In this document: positions 47,303 to 57,680 of the stretch, one piece after another | Position numbering within the stretch: the stretch's first letter is position 1 | Layout: each line of letters begins with the position of its first letter | Assembly: GCF_017114985.1 (NCBI RefSeq) | Contig: NZ_JABXKP010000038.1 | Location: forward strand, 155,313 to 219,312 | Length of the DNA: 64,000 nucleotides | Direction: 5' to 3' | Origin: Nostoc sp. JL33 | GTDB taxonomy: Bacteria; Cyanobacteriota; Cyanobacteriia; Cyanobacteriales; Nostocaceae | Program-made: the position numbers and the translations under genes | The notes under the pieces: generated by a model | Seen by the model: only the letters and a program-made list of their open reading frames with translations | Database searches by the model: none | What the model was told of the DNA's origin: nothing

Positions 47303-47866
47303 ATGAAAACTCAAAGATCCCACTATTATCTGATAGTCGATCTGGAGGCTACGTGCTGTGACAGTGGGACTATTGCCCGTCATGAAATGGAAATCATCGA
47401 AATTGGTGCCGTGATACTCAATAGAGCAACGTGGGAAATTGATTCAGAGTTTCAGCAATTCATCCAACCTGTGAGACATCCACAACTGACAGGTTTTTGC
47501 ACCGAATTGACTAGTATTAGGCAGCAAGATGTTGACGAAGCACCAAAATTTTTAGAGGCAATTTCTCGCTTCAAAGAATGGATTTATTCATTTTCCAATC
47601 ATATTTTTTGTTCTTGGGGTAATTACGACAAAAAGCAATTTATTCAAGATTGCGCCTTTCATAATTCCCCTTATCCTTTTATTTCAGAACACATAAATAT
47701 TAAAGAGGAATTTTCAGAATATCTTGGCGTGTCTAAAAAATTTAGCATGGCACAAGCTCTCAATGAGTTGGGGATAGAATTAAAAGGCACACACCATCGT
47801 GGCATTGATGATGCCCGCAACATTGCAGCTATCTACAGACAGATTAAAACTAAAAAACTAAGCTGA
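47303..47866 (+). CDS. DEDDh 3'-5' exonuclease
   Basis: I prefer ATG 47303, which gives 187 residues. Exo I is YYLIVDLEATCCDSG with Asp13 and Glu15; Exo II is in FCSWGNYDKKQFIQD; Exo III is HHRGIDDARNIAAIYRQIK with the DEDDh His. This is the ERI-1/KapD-like branch of RNase D/DnaQ-type exonucleases, which act on RNA or DNA 3' ends. The start follows the previous gene's stop by one base, so the two may have been co-translated before the disruption. Confidence 0.87.
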   Translation: MKTQRSHYYLIVDLEATCCDSGTIARHEMEIIEIGAVILNRATWEIDSEFQQFIQPVRHPQLTGFCTELTSIRQQDVDEAPKFLEAISRFKEWIYSFSNHIFCSWGNYDKKQFIQDCAFHNSPYPFISEHINIKEEFSEYLGVSKKFSMAQALNELGIELKGTHHRGIDDARNIAAIYRQIKTKKLS

Positions 47867-47953
47867 GTAATGGGAAAGTTGCCCGTTCAACAGACCAAGT
47901 TTGATGTGTAAATCTTTGTAGTTAGGGCTTTAGCCCTTTGATAATTATTATTC

Positions 47954-48343
47954 TTAGCCAAAAGGGTTTTCGGATGATTTTTTTTTATTACTGGGTGAGT
48001 ATTCAGAGCAATTCATCGCTTCTTCGGTGAGAACAATAGAAGGGTTTACTGCACATTTTAGATAATGATTATGCGAATAAAAGCGACAATTTTTACAGGG
48101 AACTTTGTGTAAAGCTTTGATGGGAAAAACCGTTTTTGCATCTAAAAATGCCTGAAATTTTCGCAAGATTAGGAAAAAACCTACCCAACCAATTAGAAAG
48201 CCAACAGGAGATAAATATATCGCTATATCATCGATAGTTAATTCATGCGTTTGTGTTTGCTCCTTTTTTGCTTCACTCAAGGTTACTTGATGTAAATTAC
48301 TATTGGCTGCTACAGTTTTTTGCAAGATTTGATCATGATACAT
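47954..48343 (-). CDS. Membrane protein with a C-terminal cysteine cluster
   Basis: The 129-residue protein has a helix IYLSPVGFLIGWVGFFLILR near 42-61 and a tail with CKNCRFYSHNHYLKCAV and NCSEYSPS. Four cysteines (CxxC, C, C) suggest a small zinc site. No family is recognised, but the spaced Cys pattern and clean helix argue for a real gene. A short AGGGCT/AGCCCT hairpin at 47924-47937 lies between its stop and the convergent exonuclease. Confidence 0.65.
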   Translation of the reverse strand: MYHDQILQKTVAANSNLHQVTLSEAKKEQTQTHELTIDDIAIYLSPVGFLIGWVGFFLILRKFQAFLDAKTVFPIKALHKVPCKNCRFYSHNHYLKCAVNPSIVLTEEAMNCSEYSPSNKKKSSENPFG

Positions 48344-49136
48344 ATTATTTACTTTTTCCTATATGTCTTTACTGCCTTGATTTTTGATGGCCGGGTAACT
48401 AACTAGTAATTTGGAAAAAGTTCCAACCTATTACTGTTTTATCAAAATTAGGCTGATAACACTCTTTCCTTTGGAATATATAGATGTTTTTTGAACAACA
48501 AAATTCAGCAAAACTTTAGAGACAAGACTAAATTTTACGTTAATCATGAAAATTTAAAAATCGCCCATATTGGAGATGTAGATATCACAAAATGTGGTAA
48601 AATAAGGGTGTTTAGGGATTAGGTTGATCATTTGTATTTTATTTAACTAAAAATAACTTCACAGTTTTCAGTAGCTAGCTCAAATTTTAATGTTGGCAAG
48701 GTTTTAATTATAGGTTTAGCAAAATAAAACTTCAGCTATATCTGTCAAGAGTTTTGCTTATTATTTTAAGTTATATATCCAAGGGAAGAAATTAGATAAT
48801 AGACTTATAAGTAGATATCTTTATGTTAAAATACCTTGAAAAATATTCTTAAAAGTTTATAGTTAAATTAGATTACTAAGTATAAAATTTACGATTTAGC
48901 TAGCTGTTGTTCCCACAGACCTTATAAGCGTCTAAAGCTGAGATTTCCGATTTCTCTAAGTGTTATTCACAAATGACTAACTAGGACTAGATATTGCCAC
49001 GACGAAAGAGTATGTCTTTAAAATTGCTCTGTAGATAGAGAAATATCTTGAGCAAAGCTGGTATATTTCCAAAATGGAGTAGTATTTTTGACTAAAATTA
49101 AGAGATTAACTTGGTATTTTTACAAGCCTTGCCAGT
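48344..49136. other. Long AT-rich non-coding region
   Basis: Nearly 800 bases without a supported gene or clear repeat. Base composition is AT-rich. It separates divergent genes and may contain promoters or an undetected RNA; I see no tRNA or strong hairpin. Confidence 0.5.
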
Positions 49137-49565
49137 ATGAATGTGGAATTTTTTAACAGGATTCCTTTGATGCCTTTAGTATTACTCTTATTGGCTTACA
49201 CTCTCCTGGGATGGTATCTTGCTGCTCATCATATTATTTGGTTAGTGGGGGCTTTTGTCGCTGCTATGGTTATAGCTGTAGTGCGAAAGAGTAATTCTTG
49301 GTTAGAGCGTTTAGTTGAATTTGGCTCTCAAACCTTGATTGTCATATTATTTTTAAGTATATCAATTGCTTTTGTAGCAACTTGGTCATTATTATTCAGC
49401 CTTTTTGTCATACCCTTAGCAACTACGCTTTTAGGTGATTTGGAAATGCGTTTTTCTGGCTTCAACAAGCTAGATTCCTTTTGGATTTTAACAGTCATAG
49501 CGGTATTGGGTTTGGTAGTGGGCGAAGTAATAGATATTCTACTTTTTCCCAGTAGCAGATACTAA
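49137..49565 (+). CDS. Hypothetical membrane protein
   Basis: The 142-residue protein has four hydrophobic segments: LMPLVLLLLAYTLLGWYLAA, IIWLVGAFVAAMVIAVV, IVILFLSISIAFVATWSLLF and FWILTVIAVLGLVVGEVIDI. No charged active-site motif is visible. It is monocistronic, followed by a hairpin at 49613-49654. I do not recognise a function; it resembles small conserved cyanobacterial membrane proteins. Confidence 0.7.
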   Translation: MNVEFFNRIPLMPLVLLLLAYTLLGWYLAAHHIIWLVGAFVAAMVIAVVRKSNSWLERLVEFGSQTLIVILFLSISIAFVATWSLLFSLFVIPLATTLLGDLEMRFSGFNKLDSFWILTVIAVLGLVVGEVIDILLFPSSRY

Positions 49566-49612
49566 TTTAGGAGGCAGGAGGAACCCACGTTTAAAAACGT
49601 GCGACTGTGCCA

Positions 49613-49654
49613 ATTTGAGATTTTGAATTATTCTTTCAATTCAAAATCTCAAAT
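49613..49654 (+). terminator. Large hairpin after the membrane-protein gene
   Basis: ATTTGAGATTTTGAATT and AATTCAAAATCTCAAAT form a perfect 17-bp stem with an eight-base loop about 50 bases after the stop. No T run follows, and related sequences occur as dispersed repeats, so the terminator role is uncertain. Confidence 0.45.
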
Positions 49655-49901
49655 CGTCCGACTGACCGTCTTTGCACTGAGCTTTTGCCCTGAGCAGTTC
49701 GGCAGAGCTACCTGTGACACTTGCCGACCTAACACAGTGCGTCTCCAAGATTTGGATCGAAGTGTCACGCCGTTCGCGTAGCGTTCCGCAGGAAAGTCTA
49801 AAATCCAAAATTGTTGAGTGTAAATTCAAGCAAAGGCAGCTTCGGGAGGAAATATGATAGGCTTAGAGATAGGCTTAAAATGAAAGAATGCCTTAATTAG
49901 A

Positions 49902-50749
49902 GGTGCAACGTCAGGTTATCGGTGAGGCGATCGCCATCAGACTCGCTCAACAAGGGTGCAACATCAGGTATCGGTGAGGCGATCGCCATCAGACTCGCTC
50001 AACAACGGTGCAACATCGCCATCAATTACCGCTCATACCCTGAAGCTGCGGCAGACACGGAAGAGATGGCATTGCAAAGAGCCTGGGTAAATATCGAAAA
50101 TTGTGGTATCTCCCAAGAATCAGACATTGTTGAGATGGTCAACACGCTAGTAAAGGAATTTGGCAGTGTAGATATTTTAGTCAACAATGCTGGCATTCAA
50201 ACAGAAAGTCCATCCGGTCAAAGTTACCACAGCAGACTTTGACCGGGTAATTACAGTCAATCTCCGGGGTGCTTATCTCTGCGACTGTAAAACTATTAAA
50301 CACCTCCTGTCTCTTAATCGTTCGGGGGTGATTATTAATATTTCCAGCGTTCACGAAATTATTCCTCGACCGATGTATATCAGTTGTTCCATTAAGCAAA
50401 GGCGGTATGGAAAACCTGACCAAAACCGATTCATTGGAATATGCCAACCGAGGTATTCGTGTCAACGCCATTGCCCCCGGAGCAACGATGTCTACGACGG
50501 GCGTAGCTGCCGCACCAATGAATCAAGCCTGGAAAGATGAAGATAGAAAAAAGGCGATGTCTAGTCTACGACGGGCTACGCCTACGTGGAAAGTCAGATC
50601 CCAATGGGCGTGCTGGTTTCTCTGAGGAGATGGCAGTCGCAGTAGCTTTTTTAGCTTCGGATGAAGCCGCTTAGATCACCGGACAAACGCTGTTTGTAGA
50701 TGGTCGATTGACTCTGTATGCTGACTTTTGGGAATCTTGGTCAGCTTAA
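49902..50749 (+). pseudogene. Short-chain dehydrogenase (glucose-1-dehydrogenase-like) pseudogene
   Basis: Pieces of an SDR follow in order: GATSGIGEAIAIRLAQQ, VKEFGSVDILVNNAGIQTES, FDRVITVNLRGAYLC, GVIINISSVHEIIPRPMYIS, ENLTKTDSLEYANRGIRVNA and ITGQTLFVDGRLTLYADFWE. The start is missing. A tandem duplication of about 52 bp lies at 49902-50006. Frameshifts occur near 50213 and 50395, the Tyr-x3-Lys site is lost, and a TAG lies in DEAA(stop)ITG. Two short palindromic repeats are inserted near 50487-50513 and 50554-50583. Clearly non-functional. Confidence 0.88.
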
Positions 50750-50811
50750 GGTTAGGCTTGCTTACTTTTCACAATTGAGCCGATACATACCACTAGTGGA
50801 ATTAAACGCCC

Positions 50812-52215
50812 ATGACTAGCGCGATCGATAAGAACAGTCTGCTGTCAGCAGAAGCCTGGGAATTGTTGGAAGAGTCCGTAATTTATTACCAGGGAAAACC
50901 CATTGGTACTGTAGCAGCCCACGATCCGGAGTCAGATGCACTCAATTATGACCAGTGCTTCCTCCGCGATTTTGTCCCTTCTGCCTTGGTGTTTCTCATG
51001 CACGGCAAACCAGAGATTGTGCGTAACTTCTTAGTAGAAACACTGAAATTACAAAGTCATGAAAAGCAAATAGACTGCTTTGAACCGGGAGCGGGATTAA
51101 TGCCTGCAAGTTTCAAAGTACATTCCAAGGGGAATGAGGAATTTTTGGTCGCTGATTTTGGTGAACTGGCGATCGCTCGTGTTCCCCCAATTGATTCCTG
51201 TATGTGGTGGATTCTCCTGCTACGGGCTTATGAAAAAGTTACAGGCGATTTAACCCTAGCGCGTCAGCCAGATTTTCAAGCCGGAATCAAGTTAATTTTG
51301 GATCTTTGCTTGGTACATCGCTTTTCCATGTACCCAACAATGTTAGTTCCCGATGGCGCGTTTATGATTGACCGTCGCATGGGAGTCTACGAACATCCTC
51401 TAGAAATTCAAGTATTATTCTATGCATCCCTCAGGGCTGCTAATGAATTGCTTTTACCAGATGGGGATGGCGATGCCTACGTTGGCAAAGTCAATAGGCG
51501 ATTGGGATCTTTGAAATATCATATCCGCAACTATTACTGGCTAGACCTGAAGCGATTGGGGGAAATCTATCGTTACAAGGATAACGAATTTGGTAAAGAA
51601 ATTGTTAATAAATTCAACATCAATTCAGAATCAATCCCCACTTGGTTGACCGAGTGGTTGCCCGAAACTGGAGGATATTTAGCCGGAAATCTGGGGCCGG
51701 GACGGATAGATTTTCGCTTTTTTGCTCTGGGAAATCTGATGGCAATCTTAGCTTCCTTAGCAAGCGAAAAAGAATCTCAAAGCATTATGAATTTATTTGC
51801 CCAACGTTGGCAAGACTTGATCGGCTATATGCCTGTTAAAATCTGCTTTCCAGCTTTGGAAGGTTTAGAGTGGAGAATTGTTACAGGATGTGATTCTAAG
51901 AACAGGGCTTGGTCTTATCACAACGGCGGTAACTGGCCTGTTTTACTGTGGTTATTTACCGCCGCCGCCCTGAAAGCAGGTCGAACAGAACTTGCCCAAG
52001 CAGCGATCGCCATTGCCGAAAGGCGTTTATTTAAGGATAAATTCCCAGAATACTACGATGGCAACAATGGCCGTTTGATTGGTAAAGAAGCCAGAATTTA
52101 TCAAACTTGGAGTATTGCCGGATTGCTGGCTGCTAAACAGTTCGTGGAAAATCCAGAGTACTTGGAATTAATCAGCTTTACAGAGGGTCTTGAAGTCCCA
52201 GGCTGTAGCTTGTAG
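50812..52215 (+). CDS. Alkaline/neutral invertase, GH100
   Basis: The 467-residue protein has [20 protein letters not shown] and [75 protein letters not shown] and [17 protein letters not shown]. This is the cytosolic neutral invertase family GH100 of cyanobacteria and plants, which hydrolyses sucrose to glucose and fructose. Length fits. It follows the SDR pseudogene by about 60 bases. In Anabaena-type organisms such enzymes supply heterocyst metabolism; that role is only inferred here. Whether it is InvA or InvB is not decidable. Confidence 0.93.
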   Translation: MTSAIDKNSLLSAEAWELLEESVIYYQGKPIGTVAAHDPESDALNYDQCFLRDFVPSALVFLMHGKPEIVRNFLVETLKLQSHEKQIDCFEPGAGLMPASFKVHSKGNEEFLVADFGELAIARVPPIDSCMWWILLLRAYEKVTGDLTLARQPDFQAGIKLILDLCLVHRFSMYPTMLVPDGAFMIDRRMGVYEHPLEIQVLFYASLRAANELLLPDGDGDAYVGKVNRRLGSLKYHIRNYYWLDLKRLGEIYRYKDNEFGKEIVNKFNINSESIPTWLTEWLPETGGYLAGNLGPGRIDFRFFALGNLMAILASLASEKESQSIMNLFAQRWQDLIGYMPVKICFPALEGLEWRIVTGCDSKNRAWSYHNGGNWPVLLWLFTAAALKAGRTELAQAAIAIAERRLFKDKFPEYYDGNNGRLIGKEARIYQTWSIAGLLAAKQFVENPEYLELISFTEGLEVPGCSL

Positions 52216-52623
52216 GTACTGATTGCCCCACAAGGCTCTAAAGAGAAGATGATTTAGCGGTGTAATGTTATACAGGGTGTCTCCGCTAACTAGTACAGAG
52301 GGCGCGTAAATCCAGCTACCATCTCAGTTAACCAGGCAAGTTGCTCTAAGCCCCTTGCTAAAGGTAGGCAAACTTCCGCCTGTACTAGCTACACTCAGAT
52401 AAATAGCAGACTTGTGCTAGGTAAAATACTGATCAACAGGTCGCAGCGATCGCCCAGCTACTTCTCTTCTTAGGCTGCGCCAACGAGTTACCCTACGTCC
52501 GAATCCCCGGATCAAATACCCGATAGCTGATACACTATATAGTAAGAGGTATCTCAAGTGTCATACTTAGTAATATCATCAGATAGTCTTTGTATCATTA
52601 ACACGTTTTAACGTGCCTAACCC
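52216..52623. other. Non-coding spacer with a weak inverted repeat
   Basis: CTAGTACAG at 52290-52298 and CTGTACTAG at 52380-52388 form a nine-base inverted repeat around about 80 bases. No gene is visible and no clear tRNA fold is found. Confidence 0.4.
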
Positions 52624-52926
52624 ATGAAAATTTCTTCAGATTTAATTCCAGAATTTGAAAAACTATTTAGACAAAAATTACAACTAAACAATTGTAAACT
52701 CAGAAAAAAAAGACAAGAGAATAATTATGAAATTATTACTCCAGCTAAAGACATTTTTTTGATGTATTGGTCTGAATTCCCAGAAATTAGCTTAATATAT
52801 CAGGCTGTAGGGGTACGCACTCAACAAACTGGAGTTTATGAGCGAGCTATCCGCTCCCATATTAGTTTTTGTGTAAGTAGTATCAAGGAGAATCCTCACT
52901 CGGAATCACCATTATTGGTAAAATAA
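52624..52926 (+). CDS. Small hypothetical protein
   Basis: The 100-residue protein is basic in its first half (KLFRQKLQLNNCKLRKKRQE) and ends with a helical part. No membrane segment or known motif is seen. It is followed about 100 bases later by a coiled-coil protein on the same strand, so they may be expressed together. No family is recognised. Confidence 0.5.
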   Translation: MKISSDLIPEFEKLFRQKLQLNNCKLRKKRQENNYEIITPAKDIFLMYWSEFPEISLIYQAVGVRTQQTGVYERAIRSHISFCVSSIKENPHSESPLLVK

Positions 52927-53029
52927 CCAATAGTTAGATAACACAGAGAATATTTATTGGACTCTCGCCAGTTTTCTCATATAACTGACGAGAGCTGATC
53001 ACCAAAAATCTGTTGATCAAGAGATAAAA

Positions 53030-53497
53030 ATGCAATCTGAAAAAAATCAAGATCAGCTAGATTATAAAACCTTGTTAGCCAATGCAAAGCAAGCCTTAAA
53101 AGTTGAATACCATAAATCATCTGCTTTAGCGTCCCAACTCCAAGCCATAAAAACTCAGTTAGAGCAAGTTCAGGCTGAAAATAAAACTCTCAGAGAGAGT
53201 GCTTATGAAGATGTAATTAAGCACTTTGAGGCGCGTACCCAAGCAGCAGAAGCACTAGCACTAAAAACAGAAGTACGCCAAAAGTTCCTTGAAGCCAATG
53301 GTTGCAACGATGATCAGAGCTTCGATACTCTATGGGATAGTATTAAAAATAAGATTCAGATCCAAGACGGTGAAGTGAGAATCGTTGCTCAAAATGGCAC
53401 TCCCAAATTCACCTTAACGGGCAGCATGATGACTTTGAGGGATTTCATTCAATCCCTCAAACAAGACCCAATCTTGGGAAAATCTTTCTTGAACTAG
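53030..53497 (+). CDS. Coiled-coil hypothetical protein
   Basis: The 155-residue protein has a long N-terminal coiled coil (SALASQLQAIKTQLEQVQAE, then EDVIKHFEARTQAAEALALK) and a compact C-terminus with GEVRIVAQNGTPKFTLTGSM and LRDFIQSLKQDPILGKSF. The end resembles phage-scaffold-like or capsid-associated patterns only in shape. The ATG follows AAGAG. No function can be given. Confidence 0.6.
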   Translation: MQSEKNQDQLDYKTLLANAKQALKVEYHKSSALASQLQAIKTQLEQVQAENKTLRESAYEDVIKHFEARTQAAEALALKTEVRQKFLEANGCNDDQSFDTLWDSIKNKIQIQDGEVRIVAQNGTPKFTLTGSMMTLRDFIQSLKQDPILGKSFLN

Positions 53498-53554
53498 AGA
53501 GCCAAATTAATGAAAGCGTCTCCCTAGAATCGGACTAAGAATTGTAGTAGAAAG

Positions 53555-53731
53555 TTATTCATCTTCATCTCCTGGCGGTCGTTCGCTCTCGCTTTGTTGG
53601 GCATTCCACTCCAAAACAATGCGTTCCAACATCTCAGATTGCGTACAGTTATTAACATCGGCGTAAGTTTTAATCAGCCCCCTCACTTTCGGACTAACGT
53701 GGCGAATCTCTAGTTGGTTATCTTGTACCAT
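53555..53731 (-). CDS. Small ribbon-helix-helix-like protein
   Basis: A 58-codon frame encodes MVQDNQLEIRHVSPKVRGLI, then NCTQSEMLERIVLEWN and an acidic tail. The beta strand followed by two helices with S-E-M-L-E is the shape of MetJ/Arc-type DNA-binding proteins, as in many antitoxins. The neighbouring convergent genes are of unknown function. Annotation is based on pattern only. Confidence 0.6.
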   Translation of the reverse strand: MVQDNQLEIRHVSPKVRGLIKTYADVNNCTQSEMLERIVLEWNAQQSESERPPGDEDE

Positions 53732-54043
53732 GTCTATTAACTTTTAGTGTCCATTACATATGTTGAAGCATTAAACTATGGCTTTTGCAATAAATTTCAT
53801 TAACGTGAGTTCGACAAACCTCTTTCTCCCTTAAACTAAATAAGTCTGTCCCTCTGGGAGTTATAGAGGGAAGGTTTAGCGATAGTAAAACCTCTTAATG
53901 GTTTTTTGATTGGGCTAATTAGGCGGACACTATATGAGCCGTCGAATTCACGTTTTGTTAATGGCCATGTCTGACGATAAGCCCAGAGCGGAGCGTCTAC
54001 ACTCATTGTCGCCTGTTATCTAATTATTTAGTTTTACAATCGC
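53732..54043. other. Non-coding spacer
   Basis: About 310 bases. CCCTCTGGGAGTTATAGAGGG is an imperfect hairpin near 53851-53871. No gene is seen; the end lies just after the UPF0182 stop. Confidence 0.45.
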
Positions 54044-57000
54044 TTAACCTGGCGGGGGTGCTTCTTCAAAGGGACGGATAATCGCCGGGGCTGGTGTAAC
54101 TTCTGGTTTAAAAATTCCCTGCAAGGCTTGTTCTAAGGTTTGTGCCATGACAATCCGGTTTTCGTAAGCTACGACTACCCGCACCAAAGTTGGCAGACTA
54201 TTCTGTGTGGCTTCTAGATAGATTGGCTCGACATACAGCAGCGATTGCTCAATCGGAATTACTAGTAGATTGCCTTGAATGGCTCTCGACCCCTGGCGAT
54301 TCCACAGGGAAATTTGCTGGGAAATTACTGGGTCTTGGTTAATCCGCGCCTCGATTTGCTCTGGCCCGTAAACCAGGCGTTCCTTAGGAAAGACATATAG
54401 TACCAGCCTACCGTAGTTCTTGCCATCCGATCGCGCCGCTAACCAAGCGATTAAATTAGTCCGTTGTTTGGGAATATAGGGTAAAAGCAGGATAAATTCT
54501 TCTCTACGAGAGGCTGCGCCAACAAAGGGCACAGTGGGTAGACTAGTAATCAAATAGTACGGCTCTACAGGACGGGTTTCACTGCCATAAATTTCGTTGG
54601 GGATTTGCCACTGGTCTTCCCGATTGTAAAATACCTGGGAGTCAGTCATGTGGTAGGTCATCAACCGCTCAGATTGAATTTTGAAAAAGTCCACCGGATA
54701 CCGAGTATGACTGCGGAGATTTACTGGCATTGTACTGAGCGGTTTGAACATTTTGGGAAATATCGCTGACCAAGTGGCAATTATCGGATCGTTTGGATCA
54801 GCAATATAAAAATTAACACTGCCGTTGTAGGCATCAATCACTACCTTGATCGAGTTACGAATGTAGTTGATCCCCTCCCTACCAGTGTCTGAGTAAGGAT
54901 AGCGATCGCTCGTCGTGTAGGCATCAACAATCCAGTAAAGATAACTGGGATTACTTGGGAAATCTTGATTAGCAGCAGCTACTAAATAGGGATCGCTGTC
55001 GAATTTGAGAAAAGGTGCGATCGCTTGAATTCTTTGCTTTATATTCCGCCGCAGTAGCACCTTTGTCTCTGGCAAAAAGTCTCGCGTCAGCACCATCTGC
55101 CAATCTTTCAAATACATCGCAAACAACCAGCGTCGCCATGCTGAACCGATTCCAACGCCGCCTAGACCATCGTAAGAGTTGTAAACATTGTCACTACCAC
55201 TAGGGTAGTCTAGCTCTCTAACTTTTGTGCCAGTCATCACATAAGCATTAGTTATTTCCCCGTAATAAATTCGTGGTTGTCCAATCGGAATGCTTTCACG
55301 AATCGCTTCATTGGAAGTTGTGAGGGCGCTACTATCACCGCTAATATCTTTGACAAAATATTCTGGTAGCCCACCCGGCCCAACTGTATTAACTGGGCTA
55401 ACAGTAAACCCAAAACCGTGGGTATAAATTAAATGGCGGTTAACCCATGTTTGAGCTTCCTGTGGTACGCCAGTGTAGTCTAATTCTCGTGCGGCAATCA
55501 GTACCTGCCGGCGTTCTGTTGGTTCAACTAGTTTCTGCTTAGGTTCTGGCGGCTTTTGGGTGGCTGATCGCCGTACATCTGTTACTAGAGTATATCGGTC
55601 AATATCGGCATCGGGGAACCGATAATACGGGCGAATTTGTTGCAGTTGACGATTAGTTTCTAATAGTGGTCGCTGATCCCAAAGGCGAATATTCCGAATT
55701 GTCAAGTCATTCTTTTGAATATCAGCTTCAGTCAATGTTCCTTGCGGGTTGAAAGTTCTAGCATCGATCGCATCTAAATCAAATGCTTGGCGAGTCAAGG
55801 CGATAGTACGCTGAATGTAGGGTTGCTCTCGTTGCAACTCATTAGGTTGGACAATTAAATATTGCACCACAGTAGGTAGAACCACAGAAGCTGCTGCAAC
55901 TAATACTAGATAAACCCCCAACCCGTAAAATACCAATCGGCGATCCTGAGATTTAGATCGCCAGAAAAATGTTCGCCAAAGTAGGTAAAAGGCGATCGCT
56001 ACTGCCAGGATGCACAAGAGGGTGTAAGCTGGCAACTGGGCTGTCACATCCGTATAGCTGGCACCATAACTTACTCCACGGGTAGAATACACCAGTTCAT
56101 AGCGACTTTGCCAATAACTCAGAGCCACTACCAGCATCAATAAACCACCCATAGCGTATAAATGACGCAGCTGCTGGGGCGAAAAACCAGGGAAAATTCC
56201 CTGACTCAAACTGTCCCCTGACAACAGATAAGTGAGAGTAACGGCGACGAAGCCATACAAACATAATCCCATCAGCCAGAGTTCTAGCAGTTCCCAAAAG
56301 GGTAAGGAAAATACGTAAAAGCTGATATCTCGACCAAATAAAGGCTCAGTGCTGTTGAAAAGGGTGGGGTGGAAATATTGCAGCACCTTTGGCCAGTGTT
56401 GGAATATGATGAACGCAAAAATCGGACTGAAGAGAATTGCGATCGCACTTAGTAAAAATTGGGGATAAATTAAGATAGCGATCGCACCTCCCACAATTAA
56501 GCCAAGATCCCAAACATGAGAGACAATCTGCCTCAAGAATTGCCAGATTGTCTCAGGTCGGAATAGGGCCCCAATGGGTAAAATACCCTGATTAACTGGA
56601 GAATGCCAGTATAAAAGAGCAATTTGACCATAGTGAGCCAGCATCAACCCAATCAACAAGCTCAGTACTAGAGTTAGAGGTAATAACCAGCGCAATCTTA
56701 ATGTTTGAAATCGTTGCGGCGCGAGTATCCGGGTTTCGTTGCGTCTGGGATAATCAGGAGTGAGAAAATTTGTTAATTCACGGCTTTGTTCTGCTGACTC
56801 AATTTTCAGAGACTGGGGATATTTTAGCCGTTGTGCTAGAGCCAGGTTTAGCAGTAGATAGGCAGCAGTTATCCCAGCTACCACCACCCACAAAACACCA
56901 CAAGTCACTATTCTCAACAGAAATACTTGGAGGTAGCCGACTTCCTGGAACCAAAAAATCTCTGCTCCCACGCCAGAACCCAGATCCAGGAGTAGCAACA

Positions 57001-57046
57001 GCCCCAAGAATACAATTAATAGTCTAAAGCCCCATTTCCAATACAT
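54044..57046 (-). CDS. UPF0182 family large membrane protein
   Basis: The 1000-residue protein begins [20 protein letters not shown] and has seven membrane helices in its first 400 residues (for example [20 protein letters not shown] and [10 protein letters not shown] at boundaries). A large extracytoplasmic region follows, with [37 protein letters not shown] and [19 protein letters not shown]. These match UPF0182 (COG1615), a family of unknown role in cyanobacteria and actinobacteria. The segment VGAASRRE near 848 is encoded by a short repeat at about 54498-54523, a likely tolerated insertion. It is monocistronic. Confidence 0.9.
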   Translation of the reverse strand: MYWKWGFRLLIVFLGLLLLLDLGSGVGAEIFWFQEVGYLQVFLLRIVTCGVLWVVVAGITAAYLLLNLALAQRLKYPQSLKIESAEQSRELTNFLTPDYPRRNETRILAPQRFQTLRLRWLLPLTLVLSLLIGLMLAHYGQIALLYWHSPVNQGILPIGALFRPETIWQFLRQIVSHVWDLGLIVGGAIAILIYPQFLLSAIAILFSPIFAFIIFQHWPKVLQYFHPTLFNSTEPLFGRDISFYVFSLPFWELLELWLMGLCLYGFVAVTLTYLLSGDSLSQGIFPGFSPQQLRHLYAMGGLLMLVVALSYWQSRYELVYSTRGVSYGASYTDVTAQLPAYTLLCILAVAIAFYLLWRTFFWRSKSQDRRLVFYGLGVYLVLVAAASVVLPTVVQYLIVQPNELQREQPYIQRTIALTRQAFDLDAIDARTFNPQGTLTEADIQKNDLTIRNIRLWDQRPLLETNRQLQQIRPYYRFPDADIDRYTLVTDVRRSATQKPPEPKQKLVEPTERRQVLIAARELDYTGVPQEAQTWVNRHLIYTHGFGFTVSPVNTVGPGGLPEYFVKDISGDSSALTTSNEAIRESIPIGQPRIYYGEITNAYVMTGTKVRELDYPSGSDNVYNSYDGLGGVGIGSAWRRWLFAMYLKDWQMVLTRDFLPETKVLLRRNIKQRIQAIAPFLKFDSDPYLVAAANQDFPSNPSYLYWIVDAYTTSDRYPYSDTGREGINYIRNSIKVVIDAYNGSVNFYIADPNDPIIATWSAIFPKMFKPLSTMPVNLRSHTRYPVDFFKIQSERLMTYHMTDSQVFYNREDQWQIPNEIYGSETRPVEPYYLITSLPTVPFVGAASRREEFILLLPYIPKQRTNLIAWLAARSDGKNYGRLVLYVFPKERLVYGPEQIEARINQDPVISQQISLWNRQGSRAIQGNLLVIPIEQSLLYVEPIYLEATQNSLPTLVRVVVAYENRIVMAQTLEQALQGIFKPEVTPAPAIIRPFEEAPPPG

Positions 57047-57057
57047 TGATATCTAAT

Positions 57058-57462
57058 TTAATAAGAACGCCAATTCTCTATTTGCAAGCTGGGTACTCTT
57101 TGAAATTCTCGAACATTAGATGTTACAACAATATGATTGTGAGTTAGTGCTGTTGCTGCGATCGGCACATCATAAGAACCGATAGGAGTACCTGCTGTTT
57201 TCAAAATACTTCTAATTTCGGCAGCAAGTTCTGCTTCTTCCACACCAAAAGGTAAAATTGTAATCGAACCTAATAAAGCTTCAATCAATGATTGAGTTTT
57301 CAAGGCACGTTGGGGATTAATTGATAATCCCTACTTTACCTCCATTACTGTTAAGGAGGAAATAAAAATTTCAGTGGGAGTAGTAGACTTTAATAGCTTG
57401 AGAGTATTTTCTTCTCCCTTGACAAAATCACTAATTACGCAGGTATCCAGTAAATAACCCAT
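57058..57462 (-). pseudogene. VapC-type PIN toxin with an in-frame stop
   Basis: The frame starts at ATG 57462 with MGYLLDTCVISDFVKGEENT and continues to FISSLTVMEVK, where codon 44 is TAG at 57331-57333. It then goes on in frame with GLSINPQRALKTQSLIEALL, GSYDVPIAATALTHNHIVVT and SNVREFQRVPSLQIENW. VapC proteins have Tyr in MEVxYG, so one base change made the stop. All PIN acidic residues remain. Start is two bases after the antitoxin stop. Confidence 0.8.
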
Positions 57463-57464
57463 GA

Positions 57465-57680
57465 TTACAACTCGAATTTGTTAGGTGGTAGCAGTTCGTC
57501 TCGGCAGGACTGAAAAGTAATACTTACTACTACACCTTGATGTTGCATAATCGTTTCTGGCCAAGTCATGGGTTTTGTTTCTAAGAAACTAACAAAGACT
57601 CTGCTTTCAGTAATACCTTGTGGTGTTTCACCTAGTTCAATTTGGCCATTTTTATAAATTCCTTCAATGGTTCGTAGCAT
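57465..57680 (-). CDS. Antitoxin partner of the broken VapC
   Basis: The 71-residue protein reads MLRTIEGIYKNGQIELGETP then SRVFVSFLETK, the pattern of the small DUF104-like/VapB-type antitoxin group in cyanobacteria. It lies immediately upstream of the vapC frame. The gene is intact although the toxin is broken. Confidence 0.75.
   Translation of the reverse strand: MLRTIEGIYKNGQIELGETPQGITESRVFVSFLETKPMTWPETIMQHQGVVVSITFQSCRDELLPPNKFEL

Noticed and set aside
51470..51495. Repeat insertion in the invertase gene (GGCGATGCCTACGTTGGCAA)
   Set aside because: The similarity to the palindromic family is short and the loop is variable in invertases; not enough to call an insertion.
52289..52388. 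tRNA or small RNA in the inverted-repeat region after invertase
   Set aside because: No cloverleaf or conserved T-loop could be drawn.
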